Positions 27,580-38,346 are shown, counted from the stretch's first letter. The stretch is DNA of 64,000 bases from Paenibacillus massiliensis 2301065 = DSM 16942 (GCF_000377505.1 NZ_KB898190.1:1-64000), one strand, 5' to 3'. Notes: generated by a model from the letters alone, not told the origin. Numbers and translations are program-made.

Positions 27580-27923
27580 AAAAAAAGCCCTCCATCCTCA
27601 AAGGACGAAAGGCTGTTCTTTCGCGGTACCACCTTTGTTTCACATCCCTGCAATTGACCCATAGGGGTACAAGGTTGTGACACTCTACGGATAACGGCCG
27701 TCCCCGGCTTGTTCTAATACGCATCTTGCCTCGGCGGGTTCAAACAAGCGACTCCCGGGCGACTTCGGCCAGCTGCATCCTGCGGAACCTCACAGCGCTA
27801 CAATTCCGCTCTCTGAAGGGCTCACTGCCTACTCTTCCCGTTCAATGTCTGTTGTATAGCTGGCAGATGACCTTGCGCTATTCAAAGCGCGTGATGTCAA
27901 GCACATCATCTCTCCAGTTGCTA
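27580..27923 (-). ncRNA. T-box leader of valS
   Basis: The T-box sequence AGGTGGTACCGCG is the reverse complement of 27622-27634, followed by the terminator stem (GCCTTTCGTCCTTT/GAGGATGGAGGGC, then seven Ts, 27580-27616). Stem I features are visible: AGAGTAGGCAGTGAGCCC and CAGAGAGCGG. GTC after the GAA of CCGAAGTCGCCC is the likely specifier codon for valine, by the AGUA/GAA loop-E pattern; that placement is inference. Uncharged tRNA-Val would stabilise the antiterminator and allow valS transcription. Confidence 0.93.
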
Positions 27924-27929
27924 TACCAC

Positions 27930-27958
27930 ATCATAACTTGCTGAATGCTGTTAGTCAA
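27930..27958 (-). promoter_or_regulatory. valS promoter
   Basis: Minus strand TTGACT (27953-27958), 17 bases, TATGAT (27930-27935); start expected near 27923, at the head of the T-box leader. Between here and the spoVID stop (27959-28085) nothing else is recognisable. Confidence 0.85.
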
Positions 27959-28085
27959 TATCCAAAGCCCCGCATTGCCTTTTACACGGAGTATAGCTGT
28001 CTTTTCAGAGCTCTAGTAGAAGGCATAATTCAAAAAATCAGACACAAGTTGCTTAGAGGCTACAAGCTCACTCTCCGTTCATACA

Positions 28086-29333
28086 TCATGGGATGAGCAA
28101 TACCTGTCCTTCCTCCACCCCATGCTCTGTAAGCCTGTTGTATAGCTGCAGCTCACGTACACTTAGCTCATAGCGGTCGGCAATGGTCTCCAATGTCTCC
28201 TCCCGCTGCACAATACATAGCCTCAGCTTACGGAAAGCTCCTTGCTCCTCTTCGCTGCGCTGGAACAGGGAATTCCACCGACCACCTGCTGCTGTGAAAT
28301 CCTCTGGCTCCTGCTCAGCATGTGCTTCTGCCTCCGTTGCTTCATTAGCAGGCGGCTCCTTGGATACCCGTGAGGTTGGTAGCAATGTAGAGAACGGAAC
28401 AGACTCCAGTTCGGTAACCAGAACATCCTTTTTGCTGCCAAAGGCCACCTTCATTTCCTTCTTGTCCTCTGAGGATGAATCCACAGCTGCAGTCACTTCT
28501 TCTTGCTCGTTCTGTAGTTCGGATTCAGACAGAGCTGATACCGCAGCATCGGAGTCTTCTATCTGAATATCGGAGGAAGGATCACGCTCATCCTCATCCA
28601 CCTGTTGCTCCCGTTCTTCATTCCATGGCGAATGGTCAGCATCCGTGTTCGCTTGGGATGTACCAGATGGCCTGTCAGGCTCACGAATTTCTTCTCTCGC
28701 ATGGGAGGCACTCTCGAACTGCCAGACCTGTGGCTTATTCGATGACTGTTCAGCAGCCGGTTTATCTGACGAAGAAGTGCTATGTGCAGCAGAATCGCCA
28801 AAATGAGGACTCCATTGCTCTGGAGCAGTCGTTGATGATGCCACAAAAGCAGAGTCCGGCTCACGCTGTTGCTCCTGTACTTCCTCTCGCTGCTGCACAA
28901 GATTTGTGGGAGGCTGCGGTGTATGCACGACCGTAAATTCGTCCTCGGCCCAGACAGAAGAGTCGGCTGGCTCTATCCCTTCCACCCCATGGAGTGACAA
29001 CACCCCGGTAATATTCAGACTTCGCAAAGACAACAAATCCACATCGAAATTTTCAATTTCTACCGAGATGTCCTCTACACTGCTGACCCGGTTCATAGGA
29101 ATCGTAATTTCCACAGGGATGAGATGAGTAAGGCTCTGAAGCTCATTTTCCTCTCCCCGATATACCCCTTCAAGCAGCAAATGTCCGCGTAACGCCGCCT
29201 GATCCTCCTGCTCAACAACCTGAATCCGCGGCAGTAGCTCAATCTCCTCTAACTCTGCTATGCCCGCAGCTTCCTCCGTCAGATGGATACGTTCATAGAT
29301 ATCAAAACGCAAGCCATAGGGCCTATCTTGCAT
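28086..29333 (-). CDS. spoVID: SpoVID-like spore coat assembly protein
   Basis: A 415-aa protein thought to promote coat encasement of the forespore. The N-terminal beta-rich domain (about 1-150, GLRFDIYERIHLTEEAAGI) is of the SPOCS type, a Glu/Ser/Gln-rich acidic linker follows, and a C-terminal LysM domain (CIVQREETLETIADRYELSVRELQLYN, about 365-415) closes it. The ATG at 29333 has AAAGGAGG upstream; the frame runs to 29402 without another ribosome site. Position between valS and hemL matches B. subtilis spoVID, with ysxE absent. Confidence 0.87.
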   Translation of the reverse strand: MQDRPYGLRFDIYERIHLTEEAAGIAELEEIELLPRIQVVEQEDQAALRGHLLLEGVYRGEENELQSLTHLIPVEITIPMNRVSSVEDISVEIENFDVDLLSLRSLNITGVLSLHGVEGIEPADSSVWAEDEFTVVHTPQPPTNLVQQREEVQEQQREPDSAFVASSTTAPEQWSPHFGDSAAHSTSSSDKPAAEQSSNKPQVWQFESASHAREEIREPDRPSGTSQANTDADHSPWNEEREQQVDEDERDPSSDIQIEDSDAAVSALSESELQNEQEEVTAAVDSSSEDKKEMKVAFGSKKDVLVTELESVPFSTLLPTSRVSKEPPANEATEAEAHAEQEPEDFTAAGGRWNSLFQRSEEEQGAFRKLRLCIVQREETLETIADRYELSVRELQLYNRLTEHGVEEGQVLLIP

Positions 29334-29511
29334 GGATAGCATCCTCCTTTCGGGAGCTTCCGCATGTTCGTTGCCTGTGCGGATAGTCCTTAATCCAACC
29401 ATTGTTCGTTCGGTTCATGTATATGCACCAGAAAGAAGAGCATGCCATCTTTTGCAAAAAGAACCCTTGTCATCAGCCCAATGCTGTATACGTTATAGCT
29501 CTCTTCTTAAC

Positions 29512-29598
29512 AAAAAAACAGTGCCACACTTCCCCTGACAAGCGGTCTCGGACGAAGTCCTTCCTGCTTAACTTGTTAATTGGGGAAGTCTAGCACTG
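29512..29598 (-). terminator. Large terminator of the hem operon
   Basis: Minus strand CAGTGCTAGACTTCCCC pairs with GGGGAAGTGTGGCACTG, then seven Ts. The ~55-base loop contains further complementarity (AAGTTAAGC/GCTTGT and GGACTTCGTCC). It is unusually long for a terminator. Confidence 0.85.
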
Positions 29599-29623
29599 AT
29601 CTATTTGCATATTTTGTAATTTG

Positions 29624-30529
29624 CTATGGCTTCAAACGGTCATACAACTCTCGAAAGTCCGATGGCCAAGGATCATGGACGAGGATCTCCTGTCGACTGA
29701 TTGGATGCTGGAATGTCAGCTCCTCACCATGAAGTGCCTGCCTCCGCATCTGTAATGACGGACCTCCATATAACACATCACCTAGCAGCGGATGGCCGAC
29801 ATGACTCATATGTACGCGAATCTGATGGGTCCTGCCTGTCTCCAGAGTCAGGTGTACAAGAGTAGCTCCTTGCAGATATTCCTCAGTCTGCACAAGGGTA
29901 ACTGCCTCTTGACCGGTAGTCGATACGCGCCGTCTCTGCTTATGGTGTCGATCCTTACCGATCGGCTCATCAATCCGAACCAGATCCTTTGGCACCTTAC
30001 CCTGACCAATAGCAACATAGCGGCGGTGGATTTCCTTGCTCCTCATTTGCTCGTCCAGCTTGAGCTGAGCAAAGCCATTCTTCGCATACAGCACAGGACC
30101 TGTCGTATCCACATCCAGACGGTGGATATGCCGCACAGGTGTCCGAATTCCGTTCATCTCATAATAAGATGCCACCGCATGATCCAGAGTGACAGGACCG
30201 TCTCCCGCTCCTCCATCCGGATGTACAGGCATGCCGGCAGGCTTGTGCACGACCAGACAAAAGTCGTCCTCGTACAGGACTGTCAGTTCATGCCACCTCG
30301 GCTCCACACCATAGTCCAGCTCAGGGAACAACTGTATCCGCAACCGATCTCCGGCTAGCAGGATAAGCTTATCCTGCTGTAATCTACGGTATAGCTTCTC
30401 AGGCATGCCAAGCTGCCCCTGTATCCAACGCTCTGCGGCAAGGTGCTTGTCCTCACTTGAAGTGACCTCCTTGCCAGGAGTCAGCTCTAGCCACGGTCCG
30501 CGTCGCTTCCAGCTCTTCCGCCAGCTCAT
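29624..30529 (-). CDS. RluA-family pseudouridine synthase
   Basis: Converts uridines to pseudouridine in rRNA or tRNA (301 aa). The catalytic motif HRLDVDTTG carries the conserved Asp, with [14 protein letters not shown] and [20 protein letters not shown]. Its start overlaps the hemL stop by 4 bases. The precise target site cannot be read from the sequence. Not part of the B. subtilis hem cluster, so an addition here. Confidence 0.9.
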   Translation of the reverse strand: MSWRKSWKRRGPWLELTPGKEVTSSEDKHLAAERWIQGQLGMPEKLYRRLQQDKLILLAGDRLRIQLFPELDYGVEPRWHELTVLYEDDFCLVVHKPAGMPVHPDGGAGDGPVTLDHAVASYYEMNGIRTPVRHIHRLDVDTTGPVLYAKNGFAQLKLDEQMRSKEIHRRYVAIGQGKVPKDLVRIDEPIGKDRHHKQRRRVSTTGQEAVTLVQTEEYLQGATLVHLTLETGRTHQIRVHMSHVGHPLLGDVLYGGPSLQMRRQALHGEELTFQHPISRQEILVHDPWPSDFRELYDRLKP

Positions 30530-31827
30530 AGACGTCTCAGCGCATTATAGTTGGCTTCAATCGTGGCATCAATATCCTGAATAGTGTGCGCTGCCGATAC
30601 GAACATGCCCTCGAACTGAGAAGGCGCTACACTGACTCCCTCACGGACCATTTCCGCGAAGTAGCGACGGAAATGATCCGGATTGCTTGCACGTGCCACT
30701 TCATAATTTGTAACCTGCTTGTCGTTAAAGAACGGACACACCATAGAGCCGACACGGTTAATGGATACAGGAATTCCGATCTCCCGCGTATTACGTTCGA
30801 AGCCCTCCTGTAGTCTAGCCGCCCGCTCCTCCAATTGGTCATAGATCTCTGGCGTGAGTAGACTCAGTGTGGTGTAGCCTGCTGCCATAGCCAGTGGATT
30901 GCCACTCAGCGTTCCCGCCTGATAGATCGGGCCAGCTGGTGCCATCTGCTCCATAATCTCTCTTCGTCCACCATAGGCACCGACCGGAAGACCGCCACCA
31001 ATGACTTTGCCAAGACACGTCAGATCCGGGGTAATGCCAAAACGCCCTTGAGCTGAATGATAGCCGACACGGAACCCTGTCATGACCTCATCGAAAATAA
31101 GCAGACTGCCGTATTGCTCGGTCAATCGGCGCAAGCTCTCCAGGAATCCAGGCAGCGGAGGAACAACCCCCATATTTCCCGCTACGGGCTCAACAATGAC
31201 GGCTGCGATATCCTCACCATATTTCTCAAAGACCAGAGACACCGAAGCCTCGTCATTATAAGGCACCGTGATCGTATTGCTTGCTACGCCTTCTGGTACA
31301 CCCGGGCTGTCAGGCAGCCCCAGTGTAGCTACCCCGGAGCCTGCCTTGATCAACAGGCTGTCAGCATGACCATGGTAAGAGCCTTCGAATTTGAGAATTT
31401 TGCTACGTCCGGTATAGCCTCTCGCCAGACGAATAGCGCTCATGGTAGCCTCGGTGCCTGAGTTAACCATCCGTACAATATCAACAGAAGGCACCCGTTC
31501 GCAGACGAGCTTCGCCATCTCGGTCTCTAGCAGTGTTGGTGCACCAAAGCTTGTGCCCTTGATCGCGGTATCATGCAACGCCTTAACGACCTCTGGGTGT
31601 GCATGTCCCATGATAAGAGGCCCCCACGAGCCGACAAAATCAATGTAAGCATTGCCGTCAATATCGTATACATAGGCCCCTTCACCACGTTCCACGTAAA
31701 TGGGGGTAATCCCTACGGACTTGAAGGCGCGAACAGGGCTGTTCACTCCACCTGGAATATACTGCTTGGCTTCAGCAAAGGCTACTGCTGATTTTCCATC
31801 ATCATGTCTTCCAAAGGGTTTGCTCAT
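30526..31827 (-). CDS. hemL: Glutamate-1-semialdehyde 2,1-aminomutase
   Basis: PLP enzyme making 5-aminolevulinate from glutamate semialdehyde (433 aa). Motifs [36 protein letters not shown] and [11 protein letters not shown]; the PLP lysine is in [14 protein letters not shown]. The ATG at 31827 is one base after the hemB stop with GGAGG 11 bases upstream; ATGs further up lie inside hemB. Confidence 0.96.
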   Translation of the reverse strand: MSKPFGRHDDGKSAVAFAEAKQYIPGGVNSPVRAFKSVGITPIYVERGEGAYVYDIDGNAYIDFVGSWGPLIMGHAHPEVVKALHDTAIKGTSFGAPTLLETEMAKLVCERVPSVDIVRMVNSGTEATMSAIRLARGYTGRSKILKFEGSYHGHADSLLIKAGSGVATLGLPDSPGVPEGVASNTITVPYNDEASVSLVFEKYGEDIAAVIVEPVAGNMGVVPPLPGFLESLRRLTEQYGSLLIFDEVMTGFRVGYHSAQGRFGITPDLTCLGKVIGGGLPVGAYGGRREIMEQMAPAGPIYQAGTLSGNPLAMAAGYTTLSLLTPEIYDQLEERAARLQEGFERNTREIGIPVSINRVGSMVCPFFNDKQVTNYEVARASNPDHFRRYFAEMVREGVSVAPSQFEGMFVSAAHTIQDIDATIEANYNALRRL

Positions 31828-31828
31828 T

Positions 31829-32839
31829 TTATTTTTTGCCTCCATCCGCCAGCCATTTGGCTGCATCCTTAGCTGAATACGTAATAATCATATCCGCTCC
31901 GGCACGCTTCATGCTGGTGAGAATCTCCAGCACGGTCGCCCGCTCATCAATCCATCCCTGCAGGGCAGCTGCCTTCACCATCGCATACTCACCACTTACG
32001 TTGTAAGCGACCAGCGGCAGATCGAACTGGTCCTTAATCGTCCGCATCACATCTAGATAGGACAAAGAAGGCTTGACCATTAGCATATCAGCACCCTCCA
32101 GCACATCAGACTCCGCCTCTCGCAGCGCTTCACGAGCATTGGCCGGGTCCATTTGATAGGACTTGCGGTCTCCGAACTGCGGAGCTGAGTCAGCTGCTTC
32201 TCGGAACGGTCCGTAGAAGGCAGAGGCATACTTCACCGAGTATGACATAATCGGAATATGCGTAAAGCCAGCCTCGTCGAGGCCATGGCGTATCGCCTGT
32301 ACGAATCCATCCATCATGTTCGATGGCGCAATAATGTCTGCACCAGCCTCCGCTTGGGATACGGCCGTTTTGATCAGCAACTCTAATGATTCATCATTAA
32401 GAACATCGCCACACAGGACACCATCCTGCTCATAGGTATGTACCATCCCGCAATGTCCGTGATCAGTAAATTCGCATAGACAGGTATCAGCCACGACGAG
32501 CAGATCGGGATACTGCGCTTTGATCAGACGCGTCGCCTCTTGTACAATGCCATGCTCATCATAAGCAGATGAACCGACATCATCCTTGGTATCCGGAATG
32601 CCGAACAACAGCACCGCAGGAATGCCAAGACTATGAATCTCTTGTAACTCTGGCCCCAGCTGATCAAGTGAGAAGCGGTATACACCCGGCATCGACTTGA
32701 TCTCCTGCTTCACACCCTCACCATAAGTGACATAAATCGGCTGTATAAAATCAGCAGGGTTCAACCAGGTCTCACGAACCATGCTGCGCAGTGCCGCCGT
32801 CTGCCGTAGACGGCGATGTCTCGCAAATGATTGTATCAT
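31829..32839 (-). CDS. hemB: Porphobilinogen synthase (ALA dehydratase)
   Basis: Condenses two 5-aminolevulinates to porphobilinogen (336 aa). The zinc motif [14 protein letters not shown] has its three cysteines; catalytic lysines lie in [15 protein letters not shown] and [16 protein letters not shown] at 32839 with GGAGG 9 bases upstream; a TTG directly before it is possible. Confidence 0.96.
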   Translation of the reverse strand: MIQSFARHRRLRQTAALRSMVRETWLNPADFIQPIYVTYGEGVKQEIKSMPGVYRFSLDQLGPELQEIHSLGIPAVLLFGIPDTKDDVGSSAYDEHGIVQEATRLIKAQYPDLLVVADTCLCEFTDHGHCGMVHTYEQDGVLCGDVLNDESLELLIKTAVSQAEAGADIIAPSNMMDGFVQAIRHGLDEAGFTHIPIMSYSVKYASAFYGPFREAADSAPQFGDRKSYQMDPANAREALREAESDVLEGADMLMVKPSLSYLDVMRTIKDQFDLPLVAYNVSGEYAMVKAAALQGWIDERATVLEILTSMKRAGADMIITYSAKDAAKWLADGGKK

Positions 32840-32875
32840 CAAGTACTACCTCCTATTATTTCTATTGCGTCCCTT

Positions 32876-34438
32876 TTACAATTTCCGTTCTCTCGAAGCT
32901 GCCGCTTGTTTATTCCAATCGCATAAGCATTGGATCAGGCTAGGAATGGTCGCTTCCTCCGACATCAGTTCGACCTCAAGGCCTGCCTGCTTCGCAGTCT
33001 CCGCCGTGAGCGGACCAATCGCAGCCAGCGTAACCCCACGTAGCTTCTCCTGTGGGTTGTCCATGCCCATCCGGCGCAATGCCTCCAGCAGATGAGTCAC
33101 AGTCGATGAACTGGTTAGTGTAATCGCATGAATGGCTCCACCCTCTATAAGCTTGATCAGTTCATCATCATGAATATGGGTTGGAACTGTTTTATACACA
33201 GCAGCTTCCGTGACCTCTAGCCCCATCTCGAGCAATTTGCCTGGGAGCCATGAACGAGCGAGATCGCCTCGCGGCAACAGCACCTGTTGTCCTGCATGCA
33301 TGTTCTTGCCAAAGGTAGCCACGAAGGATTCTGCCTGGAATGGTCCTTCCACCTGTTCGGCTGCAATCCCCCTGCTGCGTAGGGCAGCATAAGTAGCCGG
33401 CCCAACAGCGCCAATCCGTGCCTTGTAAAGAGCCCGCACATCCAGCCCTAACTGGTCCAGATGGGTGAAGAAGAACTCGACTCCGTTCACACTCGTGAAA
33501 AATACCCAGTCATATGTTTCCAATCGAGTCAGGGCTTCCTTGATCTGTTCCAGTTCATCAGCCTCGTCTGGCATGACTGTCTCAATGACAGGGAATTCGT
33601 AAGGCTCGCCGCCCAAATCCTCAATTTGCTGTACTAGGTTGCTTGCCTGCTTTTGGGTGCGCGTAACCAGGATACGCTTCCCGAATAAAGGCATATACTC
33701 AGCCCACTTCAGTTCCTCGCGCTGACGAACGACATCACCGACGACAATGACAGCTGGCGGCTTGAAGTTCGACTCCTGCACCTTCTGCTCAATATCAGCA
33801 AGTGTGCCGACCAACGTATCTTGCTCTGCACGTGTCCCCCAGCGAACCAGTGCTACAGGTGTCTCGGGAGAACGGCCATGACGAATGAGCTGCTCGCTGA
33901 TATATCCAATCTTGGCAACTCCCATGAGGAAGATTAATGTACCCGTAGCATTCGTAACTTTGTCCCAATGAATACTCCGATCCAGCTTGTCAGGGCTCTC
34001 ATGTCCAGTAATGATGGATAACGATGACGCCAGATCCCGATGTGTTACTGGAATACCTGCATATGCAGGCACGCTGATGGCAGACGTAATGCCTGGAATG
34101 ATCTCATATGGAATGGAATGCTTGCGGAGAAGGCCCGCCTCCTCTCCCACTCTTCCGAAGATCGTTGGGTCGCCACCCTTCAGACGAACTACCGTCTTTC
34201 CCTCCAGAGCAAGATCAACCAGCAACTGATTGATCTCCTCCTGCTTCATCGTATGACGATCAGGCAGCTTGCCTACATAGATCTTTTGTGCACCCGGCTT
34301 CATCAGATTCAGCAAGCGAGGGCTCGCTAATCTGTCATAGACGACCACATCGCCTTTCTGAATGCATTGCCAGCCCTTTACTGTAATCAACCGCGCATCA
34401 CCTGGTCCTGCTCCAACCAAATATACCTTCCCCGTCAT
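32876..34438 (-). CDS. cobA-hemD: Fused uroporphyrinogen-III methyltransferase / synthase
   Basis: Bifunctional protein (520 aa). Residues 1-245 are SUMT (VYLVGAGPGDARLITVKG, VVRLKGGDPTIFGRVGEE), which methylates uroporphyrinogen III to precorrin-2. Residues about 255-510 are uroporphyrinogen-III synthase (KRILVTRTQKQASNLVQQIEDLGGEP). The fusion joins the last common step with the siroheme/cobalamin branch. It lies 5 bases after hemC, with sirC two genes upstream. Confidence 0.95.
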   Translation of the reverse strand: MTGKVYLVGAGPGDARLITVKGWQCIQKGDVVVYDRLASPRLLNLMKPGAQKIYVGKLPDRHTMKQEEINQLLVDLALEGKTVVRLKGGDPTIFGRVGEEAGLLRKHSIPYEIIPGITSAISVPAYAGIPVTHRDLASSLSIITGHESPDKLDRSIHWDKVTNATGTLIFLMGVAKIGYISEQLIRHGRSPETPVALVRWGTRAEQDTLVGTLADIEQKVQESNFKPPAVIVVGDVVRQREELKWAEYMPLFGKRILVTRTQKQASNLVQQIEDLGGEPYEFPVIETVMPDEADELEQIKEALTRLETYDWVFFTSVNGVEFFFTHLDQLGLDVRALYKARIGAVGPATYAALRSRGIAAEQVEGPFQAESFVATFGKNMHAGQQVLLPRGDLARSWLPGKLLEMGLEVTEAAVYKTVPTHIHDDELIKLIEGGAIHAITLTSSSTVTHLLEALRRMGMDNPQEKLRGVTLAAIGPLTAETAKQAGLEVELMSEEATIPSLIQCLCDWNKQAAASRERKL

Positions 34439-34443
34439 AACCT

Positions 34444-35373
34444 TCAGCCCCTAACTTCTGCCAATATCTCTTCTGCACCTTGCTTCTTCAGATTGTTCGC
34501 CAGACGTGTCCCCAGTTCCTGTGCGTCGTTGCCGGAAAGTGTCTCCTTCAGAATGATCTGTCCATCTGGAGAGCCGACCATTCCTGTCAACTCAATAACT
34601 CCTTCCGCTGACAGGGTTGCATGAGCACCAATCGGGACCTGACAGCCTCCGTTCAGCTCGCTGAGAAAGCGTCGTTCAGCCGCTACCGTCAGCGCAGTAT
34701 CCTGATCATTATACAACGCAAGCAGTGCCAATAGCTCCTCATCATCTTCCCTGCATTCGATTCCAAGTGCCCCTTGCCCGACCGCAGGCAGACATATCTT
34801 CTCAGGTAAATACGCACTAATCCGGTCTTCCCAGCCCATGCGCTGCAAGCCAGCTACTGCCAGGACAATCGCGTCGAAGCCCTCCGTCTCCAGCTTCTTC
34901 AAGCGGGAGTCGATATTGCCACGTACAGGTTCAAGCTTGAGGTCAGGCCGCATTGCCTGCAATTGACTGGAACGCCTCAAGCTACTCGTACCTACCTTAG
35001 CTCCCACAGGAAGGCTGTCCAGGTCTCCTCCCGTACGAGAGATCAGACAGTCCCTAGGGTCAAAACGCTTTGGCACTGCTCCATTCACCAAGCGCTCAGG
35101 AAGCTCGGAAGGCATATCCTTCATGCTATGCACGGCCATATCTATATCCTCAGCCAGCAATGCTTGCTCAATTTCCTTCACGAACAGACCTTTACCACCA
35201 ACCTTGGACAATGTAACATCCAGAATTCGATCTCCTTTGGTCACAATCTTGCGCACCTCAAAGTTCATGGCGATTCCATGCTGCGTACACAGCTTCTTGA
35301 GGTCCTCGATTACAAAGCCTGTCTGGGTCAAGGCAAGCGCACTTTGTCTGCTTCCTACAATAATCGTTCTCAT
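34444..35373 (-). CDS. hemC: Hydroxymethylbilane synthase
   Basis: Polymerises four porphobilinogens to hydroxymethylbilane (309 aa). Begins [16 protein letters not shown]; contains [19 protein letters not shown] and [14 protein letters not shown], whose cysteine holds the dipyrromethane cofactor. Confidence 0.97.
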   Translation of the reverse strand: MRTIIVGSRQSALALTQTGFVIEDLKKLCTQHGIAMNFEVRKIVTKGDRILDVTLSKVGGKGLFVKEIEQALLAEDIDMAVHSMKDMPSELPERLVNGAVPKRFDPRDCLISRTGGDLDSLPVGAKVGTSSLRRSSQLQAMRPDLKLEPVRGNIDSRLKKLETEGFDAIVLAVAGLQRMGWEDRISAYLPEKICLPAVGQGALGIECREDDEELLALLALYNDQDTALTVAAERRFLSELNGGCQVPIGAHATLSAEGVIELTGMVGSPDGQIILKETLSGNDAQELGTRLANNLKKQGAEEILAEVRG

Positions 35374-35397
35374 GTCAGTCCTCCAATATTTCGCATG

Positions 35398-36042
35398 TCA
35401 GCCCTCAAGCTGCTGGGCAATCCAGCGTTCCACCTGTTCTGCTGCAGCTTTCCACTCAACAGAGCCCGATGGCTCCGGTAATTCGAGCGCTGCCAGCCCT
35501 CGCAGCACCCTGGCTCGTGTATCTGAATCAGGAATGGTTTCCTTGACACGCTGCCTCACTTGGGCCATGAAATCCAAATATTCCTCGTATTCGGGGCCCC
35601 ATAGCTCTGCGAGCCGGGCCATGATCCTCCTTGACACCGCTGGTCCAGCACCATCCGTAGAGACGCTCACCGTAAGCCTTCCTCTACGTAGCACGCTAGG
35701 GCTAATAAATGTACTCTCAGTTGCATCATCACTTCTATTCACCAGTATACCCATCTGATGGGCTTCGCGCATTACTGCCTCATTCACTTCAGGTCTATTT
35801 GTGGCTGCAAATACAAGAAATGCTCCCTGTAAATCACCGGCGGCATATGCTCGGGCGATCCAGCGGAGCTGCTTCTGTTCGGCCATGGCTTGAAGACCTG
35901 GCGTAAGCGTGGGGCTAATGAGGACAAGGGAGGCTCCGCTGTCTGCCAGTCCGGCTGCTTTGCGTTCGGCCACTTTTCCCCCACCGATAATATAACAAGT
36001 TTGTCCCTTGGCATTCAGCATCACAGGAATCATGTGTGACAT
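35398..36042 (-). CDS. Precorrin-2 dehydrogenase (siroheme synthase N-terminal type)
   Basis: A 214-aa Met8/SirC-type enzyme oxidising precorrin-2 to sirohydrochlorin with NAD, perhaps also chelating iron. YIIGGGKVAERKAAGLADSGA is the NAD site at about 17-37 and VFAATNRPEVNEAV follows. Sits between hemX and hemC. Together with the SUMT part of cobA-hemD it makes a siroheme branch. Bifunctional ferrochelatase activity is not provable here. Confidence 0.9.
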   Translation of the reverse strand: MSHMIPVMLNAKGQTCYIIGGGKVAERKAAGLADSGASLVLISPTLTPGLQAMAEQKQLRWIARAYAAGDLQGAFLVFAATNRPEVNEAVMREAHQMGILVNRSDDATESTFISPSVLRRGRLTVSVSTDGAGPAVSRRIMARLAELWGPEYEEYLDFMAQVRQRVKETIPDSDTRARVLRGLAALELPEPSGSVEWKAAAEQVERWIAQQLEG

Positions 36043-36046
36043 CCCT

Positions 36047-36874
36047 CTACTCCCCTGTCCATTGGTGAAATGCTGACCAGGAATTCACCACAAAATTCAA
36101 AATCATGAACCCGTACCCGATCAGAGCCAGACGTGCATTAATGACACCCGAAGGACTCTTGAAGCGCCTGACAAGTAAAAAAATAATGTACAAACACGTA
36201 GCCGCAGTCGTGGCTATTACTTTCGAATCCAGCAGCAGAAACCAGCGACCTTCAGCGACAATCGAGATCACCGCAACGAACACAGAGACCATCAGCAAAG
36301 GCGTTCCGATCAGCAATGAGGTATGTGTGTAGCGATCGAGCACCTCCAGACTCGGTAAGCGCCGCAGAGTGTCACTCCACCGTTTGCCCTTGAGATTACG
36401 ATGCAAGAATAAGTACAGAGCAGCAAATACAGCACCGACGGTCAGTGCAGCAAAGCTCAGGTTAGCCAATACAATATGCAAAATCAAAAAGCCATGTACG
36501 GTCTGCCATGTGCTCAAGGGATCATCCACAGGTCGGAACCAGAGCTTATTCAGGACAACGATTGTACATCCGATCAAATTCAGGAGCAGTACAACCATCT
36601 CTGAGCGCTGAAATCGCGACATGATTAAGGAAAGCGCCACGAGCAAGCATGAGACCAGGAACAAAAAGTCATACGTTATCAAAAAAGGGAGATGCTCGTC
36701 GGTCCATGTCCTGACTCCCAGATAGGCCAGCTGCAGGACCAGAACAGCAACAAGAAGCCCTGTGCCCGTCCGCTTGGCCGTCGCATTACGACGAATGCAA
36801 TCCGAGAACACAAACAGTAGGCTCAGGGCATATGTGTACATCATGGCATCATAAATTCCATTACCCGGTGACAA
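36047..36874 (-). CDS. hemX: HemX/CcsA-type membrane protein
   Basis: A 275-aa protein with about eight membrane segments and the cytochrome c assembly (CcsA) family pattern, including WQTVHGFLILHIVLANLSFAA. In B. subtilis HemX lowers the level of HemA. The start is TTG at 36874, set by AGGTGA upstream and 14 bases after hemA; a downstream ATG (36844 or 36841) would still keep all helices. Confidence 0.88.
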   Translation of the reverse strand: MSPGNGIYDAMMYTYALSLLFVFSDCIRRNATAKRTGTGLLVAVLVLQLAYLGVRTWTDEHLPFLITYDFLFLVSCLLVALSLIMSRFQRSEMVVLLLNLIGCTIVVLNKLWFRPVDDPLSTWQTVHGFLILHIVLANLSFAALTVGAVFAALYLFLHRNLKGKRWSDTLRRLPSLEVLDRYTHTSLLIGTPLLMVSVFVAVISIVAEGRWFLLLDSKVIATTAATCLYIIFLLVRRFKSPSGVINARLALIGYGFMILNFVVNSWSAFHQWTGE

Positions 36875-36888
36875 TATGCATCACCTGC

Positions 36889-38286
36889 CTATAGACCGAC
36901 CGGCGCGTATGAAGCCGATGCAGATTCGGACGCGCTGGCTTGCTTTTCTTTCTGGGCTGTCCCTTTCATCCTCATAGCCAACGCGTGACTATGTTCCACC
37001 TTCGCTGCTGCATCGTCCAAGCGATCCTCCAGTGCAAATATCTGGCTGAACATCTCCAGTGATTCATTCCCCTGCTTCTCGACAGCCAGCTCCTTGATCC
37101 GATTAATCGGGTCATGCAGCATCTGATTCATCATACTCTTGGTCAGCTTGCGAATGACAGTACGTTCATGCTCATCCAGATCAGGCAGACGATTGAAGAG
37201 GCTCTGCAGAGTCTCTTCATGCACAGAAGCAGATTTCTCCTGTAGTGCACGAATGACCGGACGAACACCCATGGTCTTAAGCCATTGATAGAATTGCTCC
37301 ATCTCTGATTCCATCATCACTTCAATCTTGGCTGCTTCTGTTCGACGCATTTCGAGATTACTCTCCACGATGCCTTCCAGATCATCAATATCATACAGGA
37401 ACACGTTATGGATATCCCCAGCAGCAGGATCAATATCCCGTGGGACCGCAATATCAATCATGAATAGTGGCCGCGACTGACGCTGCTTCATCTGCTCTCG
37501 TACACTTCTGGTATCCAGTACATATTCCTTGGCTCCTGTGGAGCTAATGACGATATCCACCTCATGCAGACGCTGGAGCGCTTGGTCCATCGTAACAGGA
37601 GTGCCCTGGAATTTGGAGGCCAGCTCCTCGGCGCGCGCCAGTGTCCTGTTAGCAACAATCACCTCTGCTGCCCCGCCTGCGTACAGATGCTTCACTGTCA
37701 GCTCACTCATCTTGCCAGCACCCAGAATCATAACCTTCTTATCCTTAAATGTGCCAAAAATCCGCTTGCCAAGCTCTACCGCTGCATAGCTGACAGACAC
37801 TGCACTCTCGCCAATAGACGTCTCCGAATGCGCTCTTTTGCCAAGCGTCACAGCCTGCTTGAACAGCATATTGAACCAGGTCGCCGTTGCCTTCCGCTCC
37901 TGAGCAGCAAGGAACGCATGCTTCACCTGACCGAGAATCTGTGTCTCCCCAAGCACCATGGAATCCAGCCCACAGGTTACACGGAACAGATGACGGATGG
38001 CTTGTTCGTCTTCGTATATATATAGATGCTGTGTAAATTGATCCCGAGGAATACCGAACCATTGCTCCATAAAGCTGCGAATAAAATACCCGCACATATG
38101 CAGCCGATCTACCACCACATAGATTTCCGTACGATTGCAGGTAGCTACAATAACACCCTCAAGCACACTCTTCGTGAGTTTTAGCTTCTCCAGTGCTGCT
38201 GGCAAATCCTGCTCAGCGAAGGTAAATCGTTCTCTGACCTCCACAGGAGCTGTTCTATAGTTTAATCCCACTGCGAGGATGTGCAT
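36889..38286 (-). CDS. hemA: Glutamyl-tRNA reductase
   Basis: First committed step of C5 heme synthesis, reducing glutamyl-tRNA to the semialdehyde (465 aa). Catalytic cysteine in VIVATCNRTEIYVVVD (about 50), GLDSMVLGETQILGQVK and NADPH-site MILGAGKMSELTVKHL. A Ser/Ala-rich tail ends the protein. First gene of the heme operon. Confidence 0.97.
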   Translation of the reverse strand: MHILAVGLNYRTAPVEVRERFTFAEQDLPAALEKLKLTKSVLEGVIVATCNRTEIYVVVDRLHMCGYFIRSFMEQWFGIPRDQFTQHLYIYEDEQAIRHLFRVTCGLDSMVLGETQILGQVKHAFLAAQERKATATWFNMLFKQAVTLGKRAHSETSIGESAVSVSYAAVELGKRIFGTFKDKKVMILGAGKMSELTVKHLYAGGAAEVIVANRTLARAEELASKFQGTPVTMDQALQRLHEVDIVISSTGAKEYVLDTRSVREQMKQRQSRPLFMIDIAVPRDIDPAAGDIHNVFLYDIDDLEGIVESNLEMRRTEAAKIEVMMESEMEQFYQWLKTMGVRPVIRALQEKSASVHEETLQSLFNRLPDLDEHERTVIRKLTKSMMNQMLHDPINRIKELAVEKQGNESLEMFSQIFALEDRLDDAAAKVEHSHALAMRMKGTAQKEKQASASESASASYAPVGL

Positions 38287-38346
38287 GAATCGTCCACCTG
38301 CCTTACTGTAGTAAATAAAATCACATACGTTCTTTCAACTATGTTA

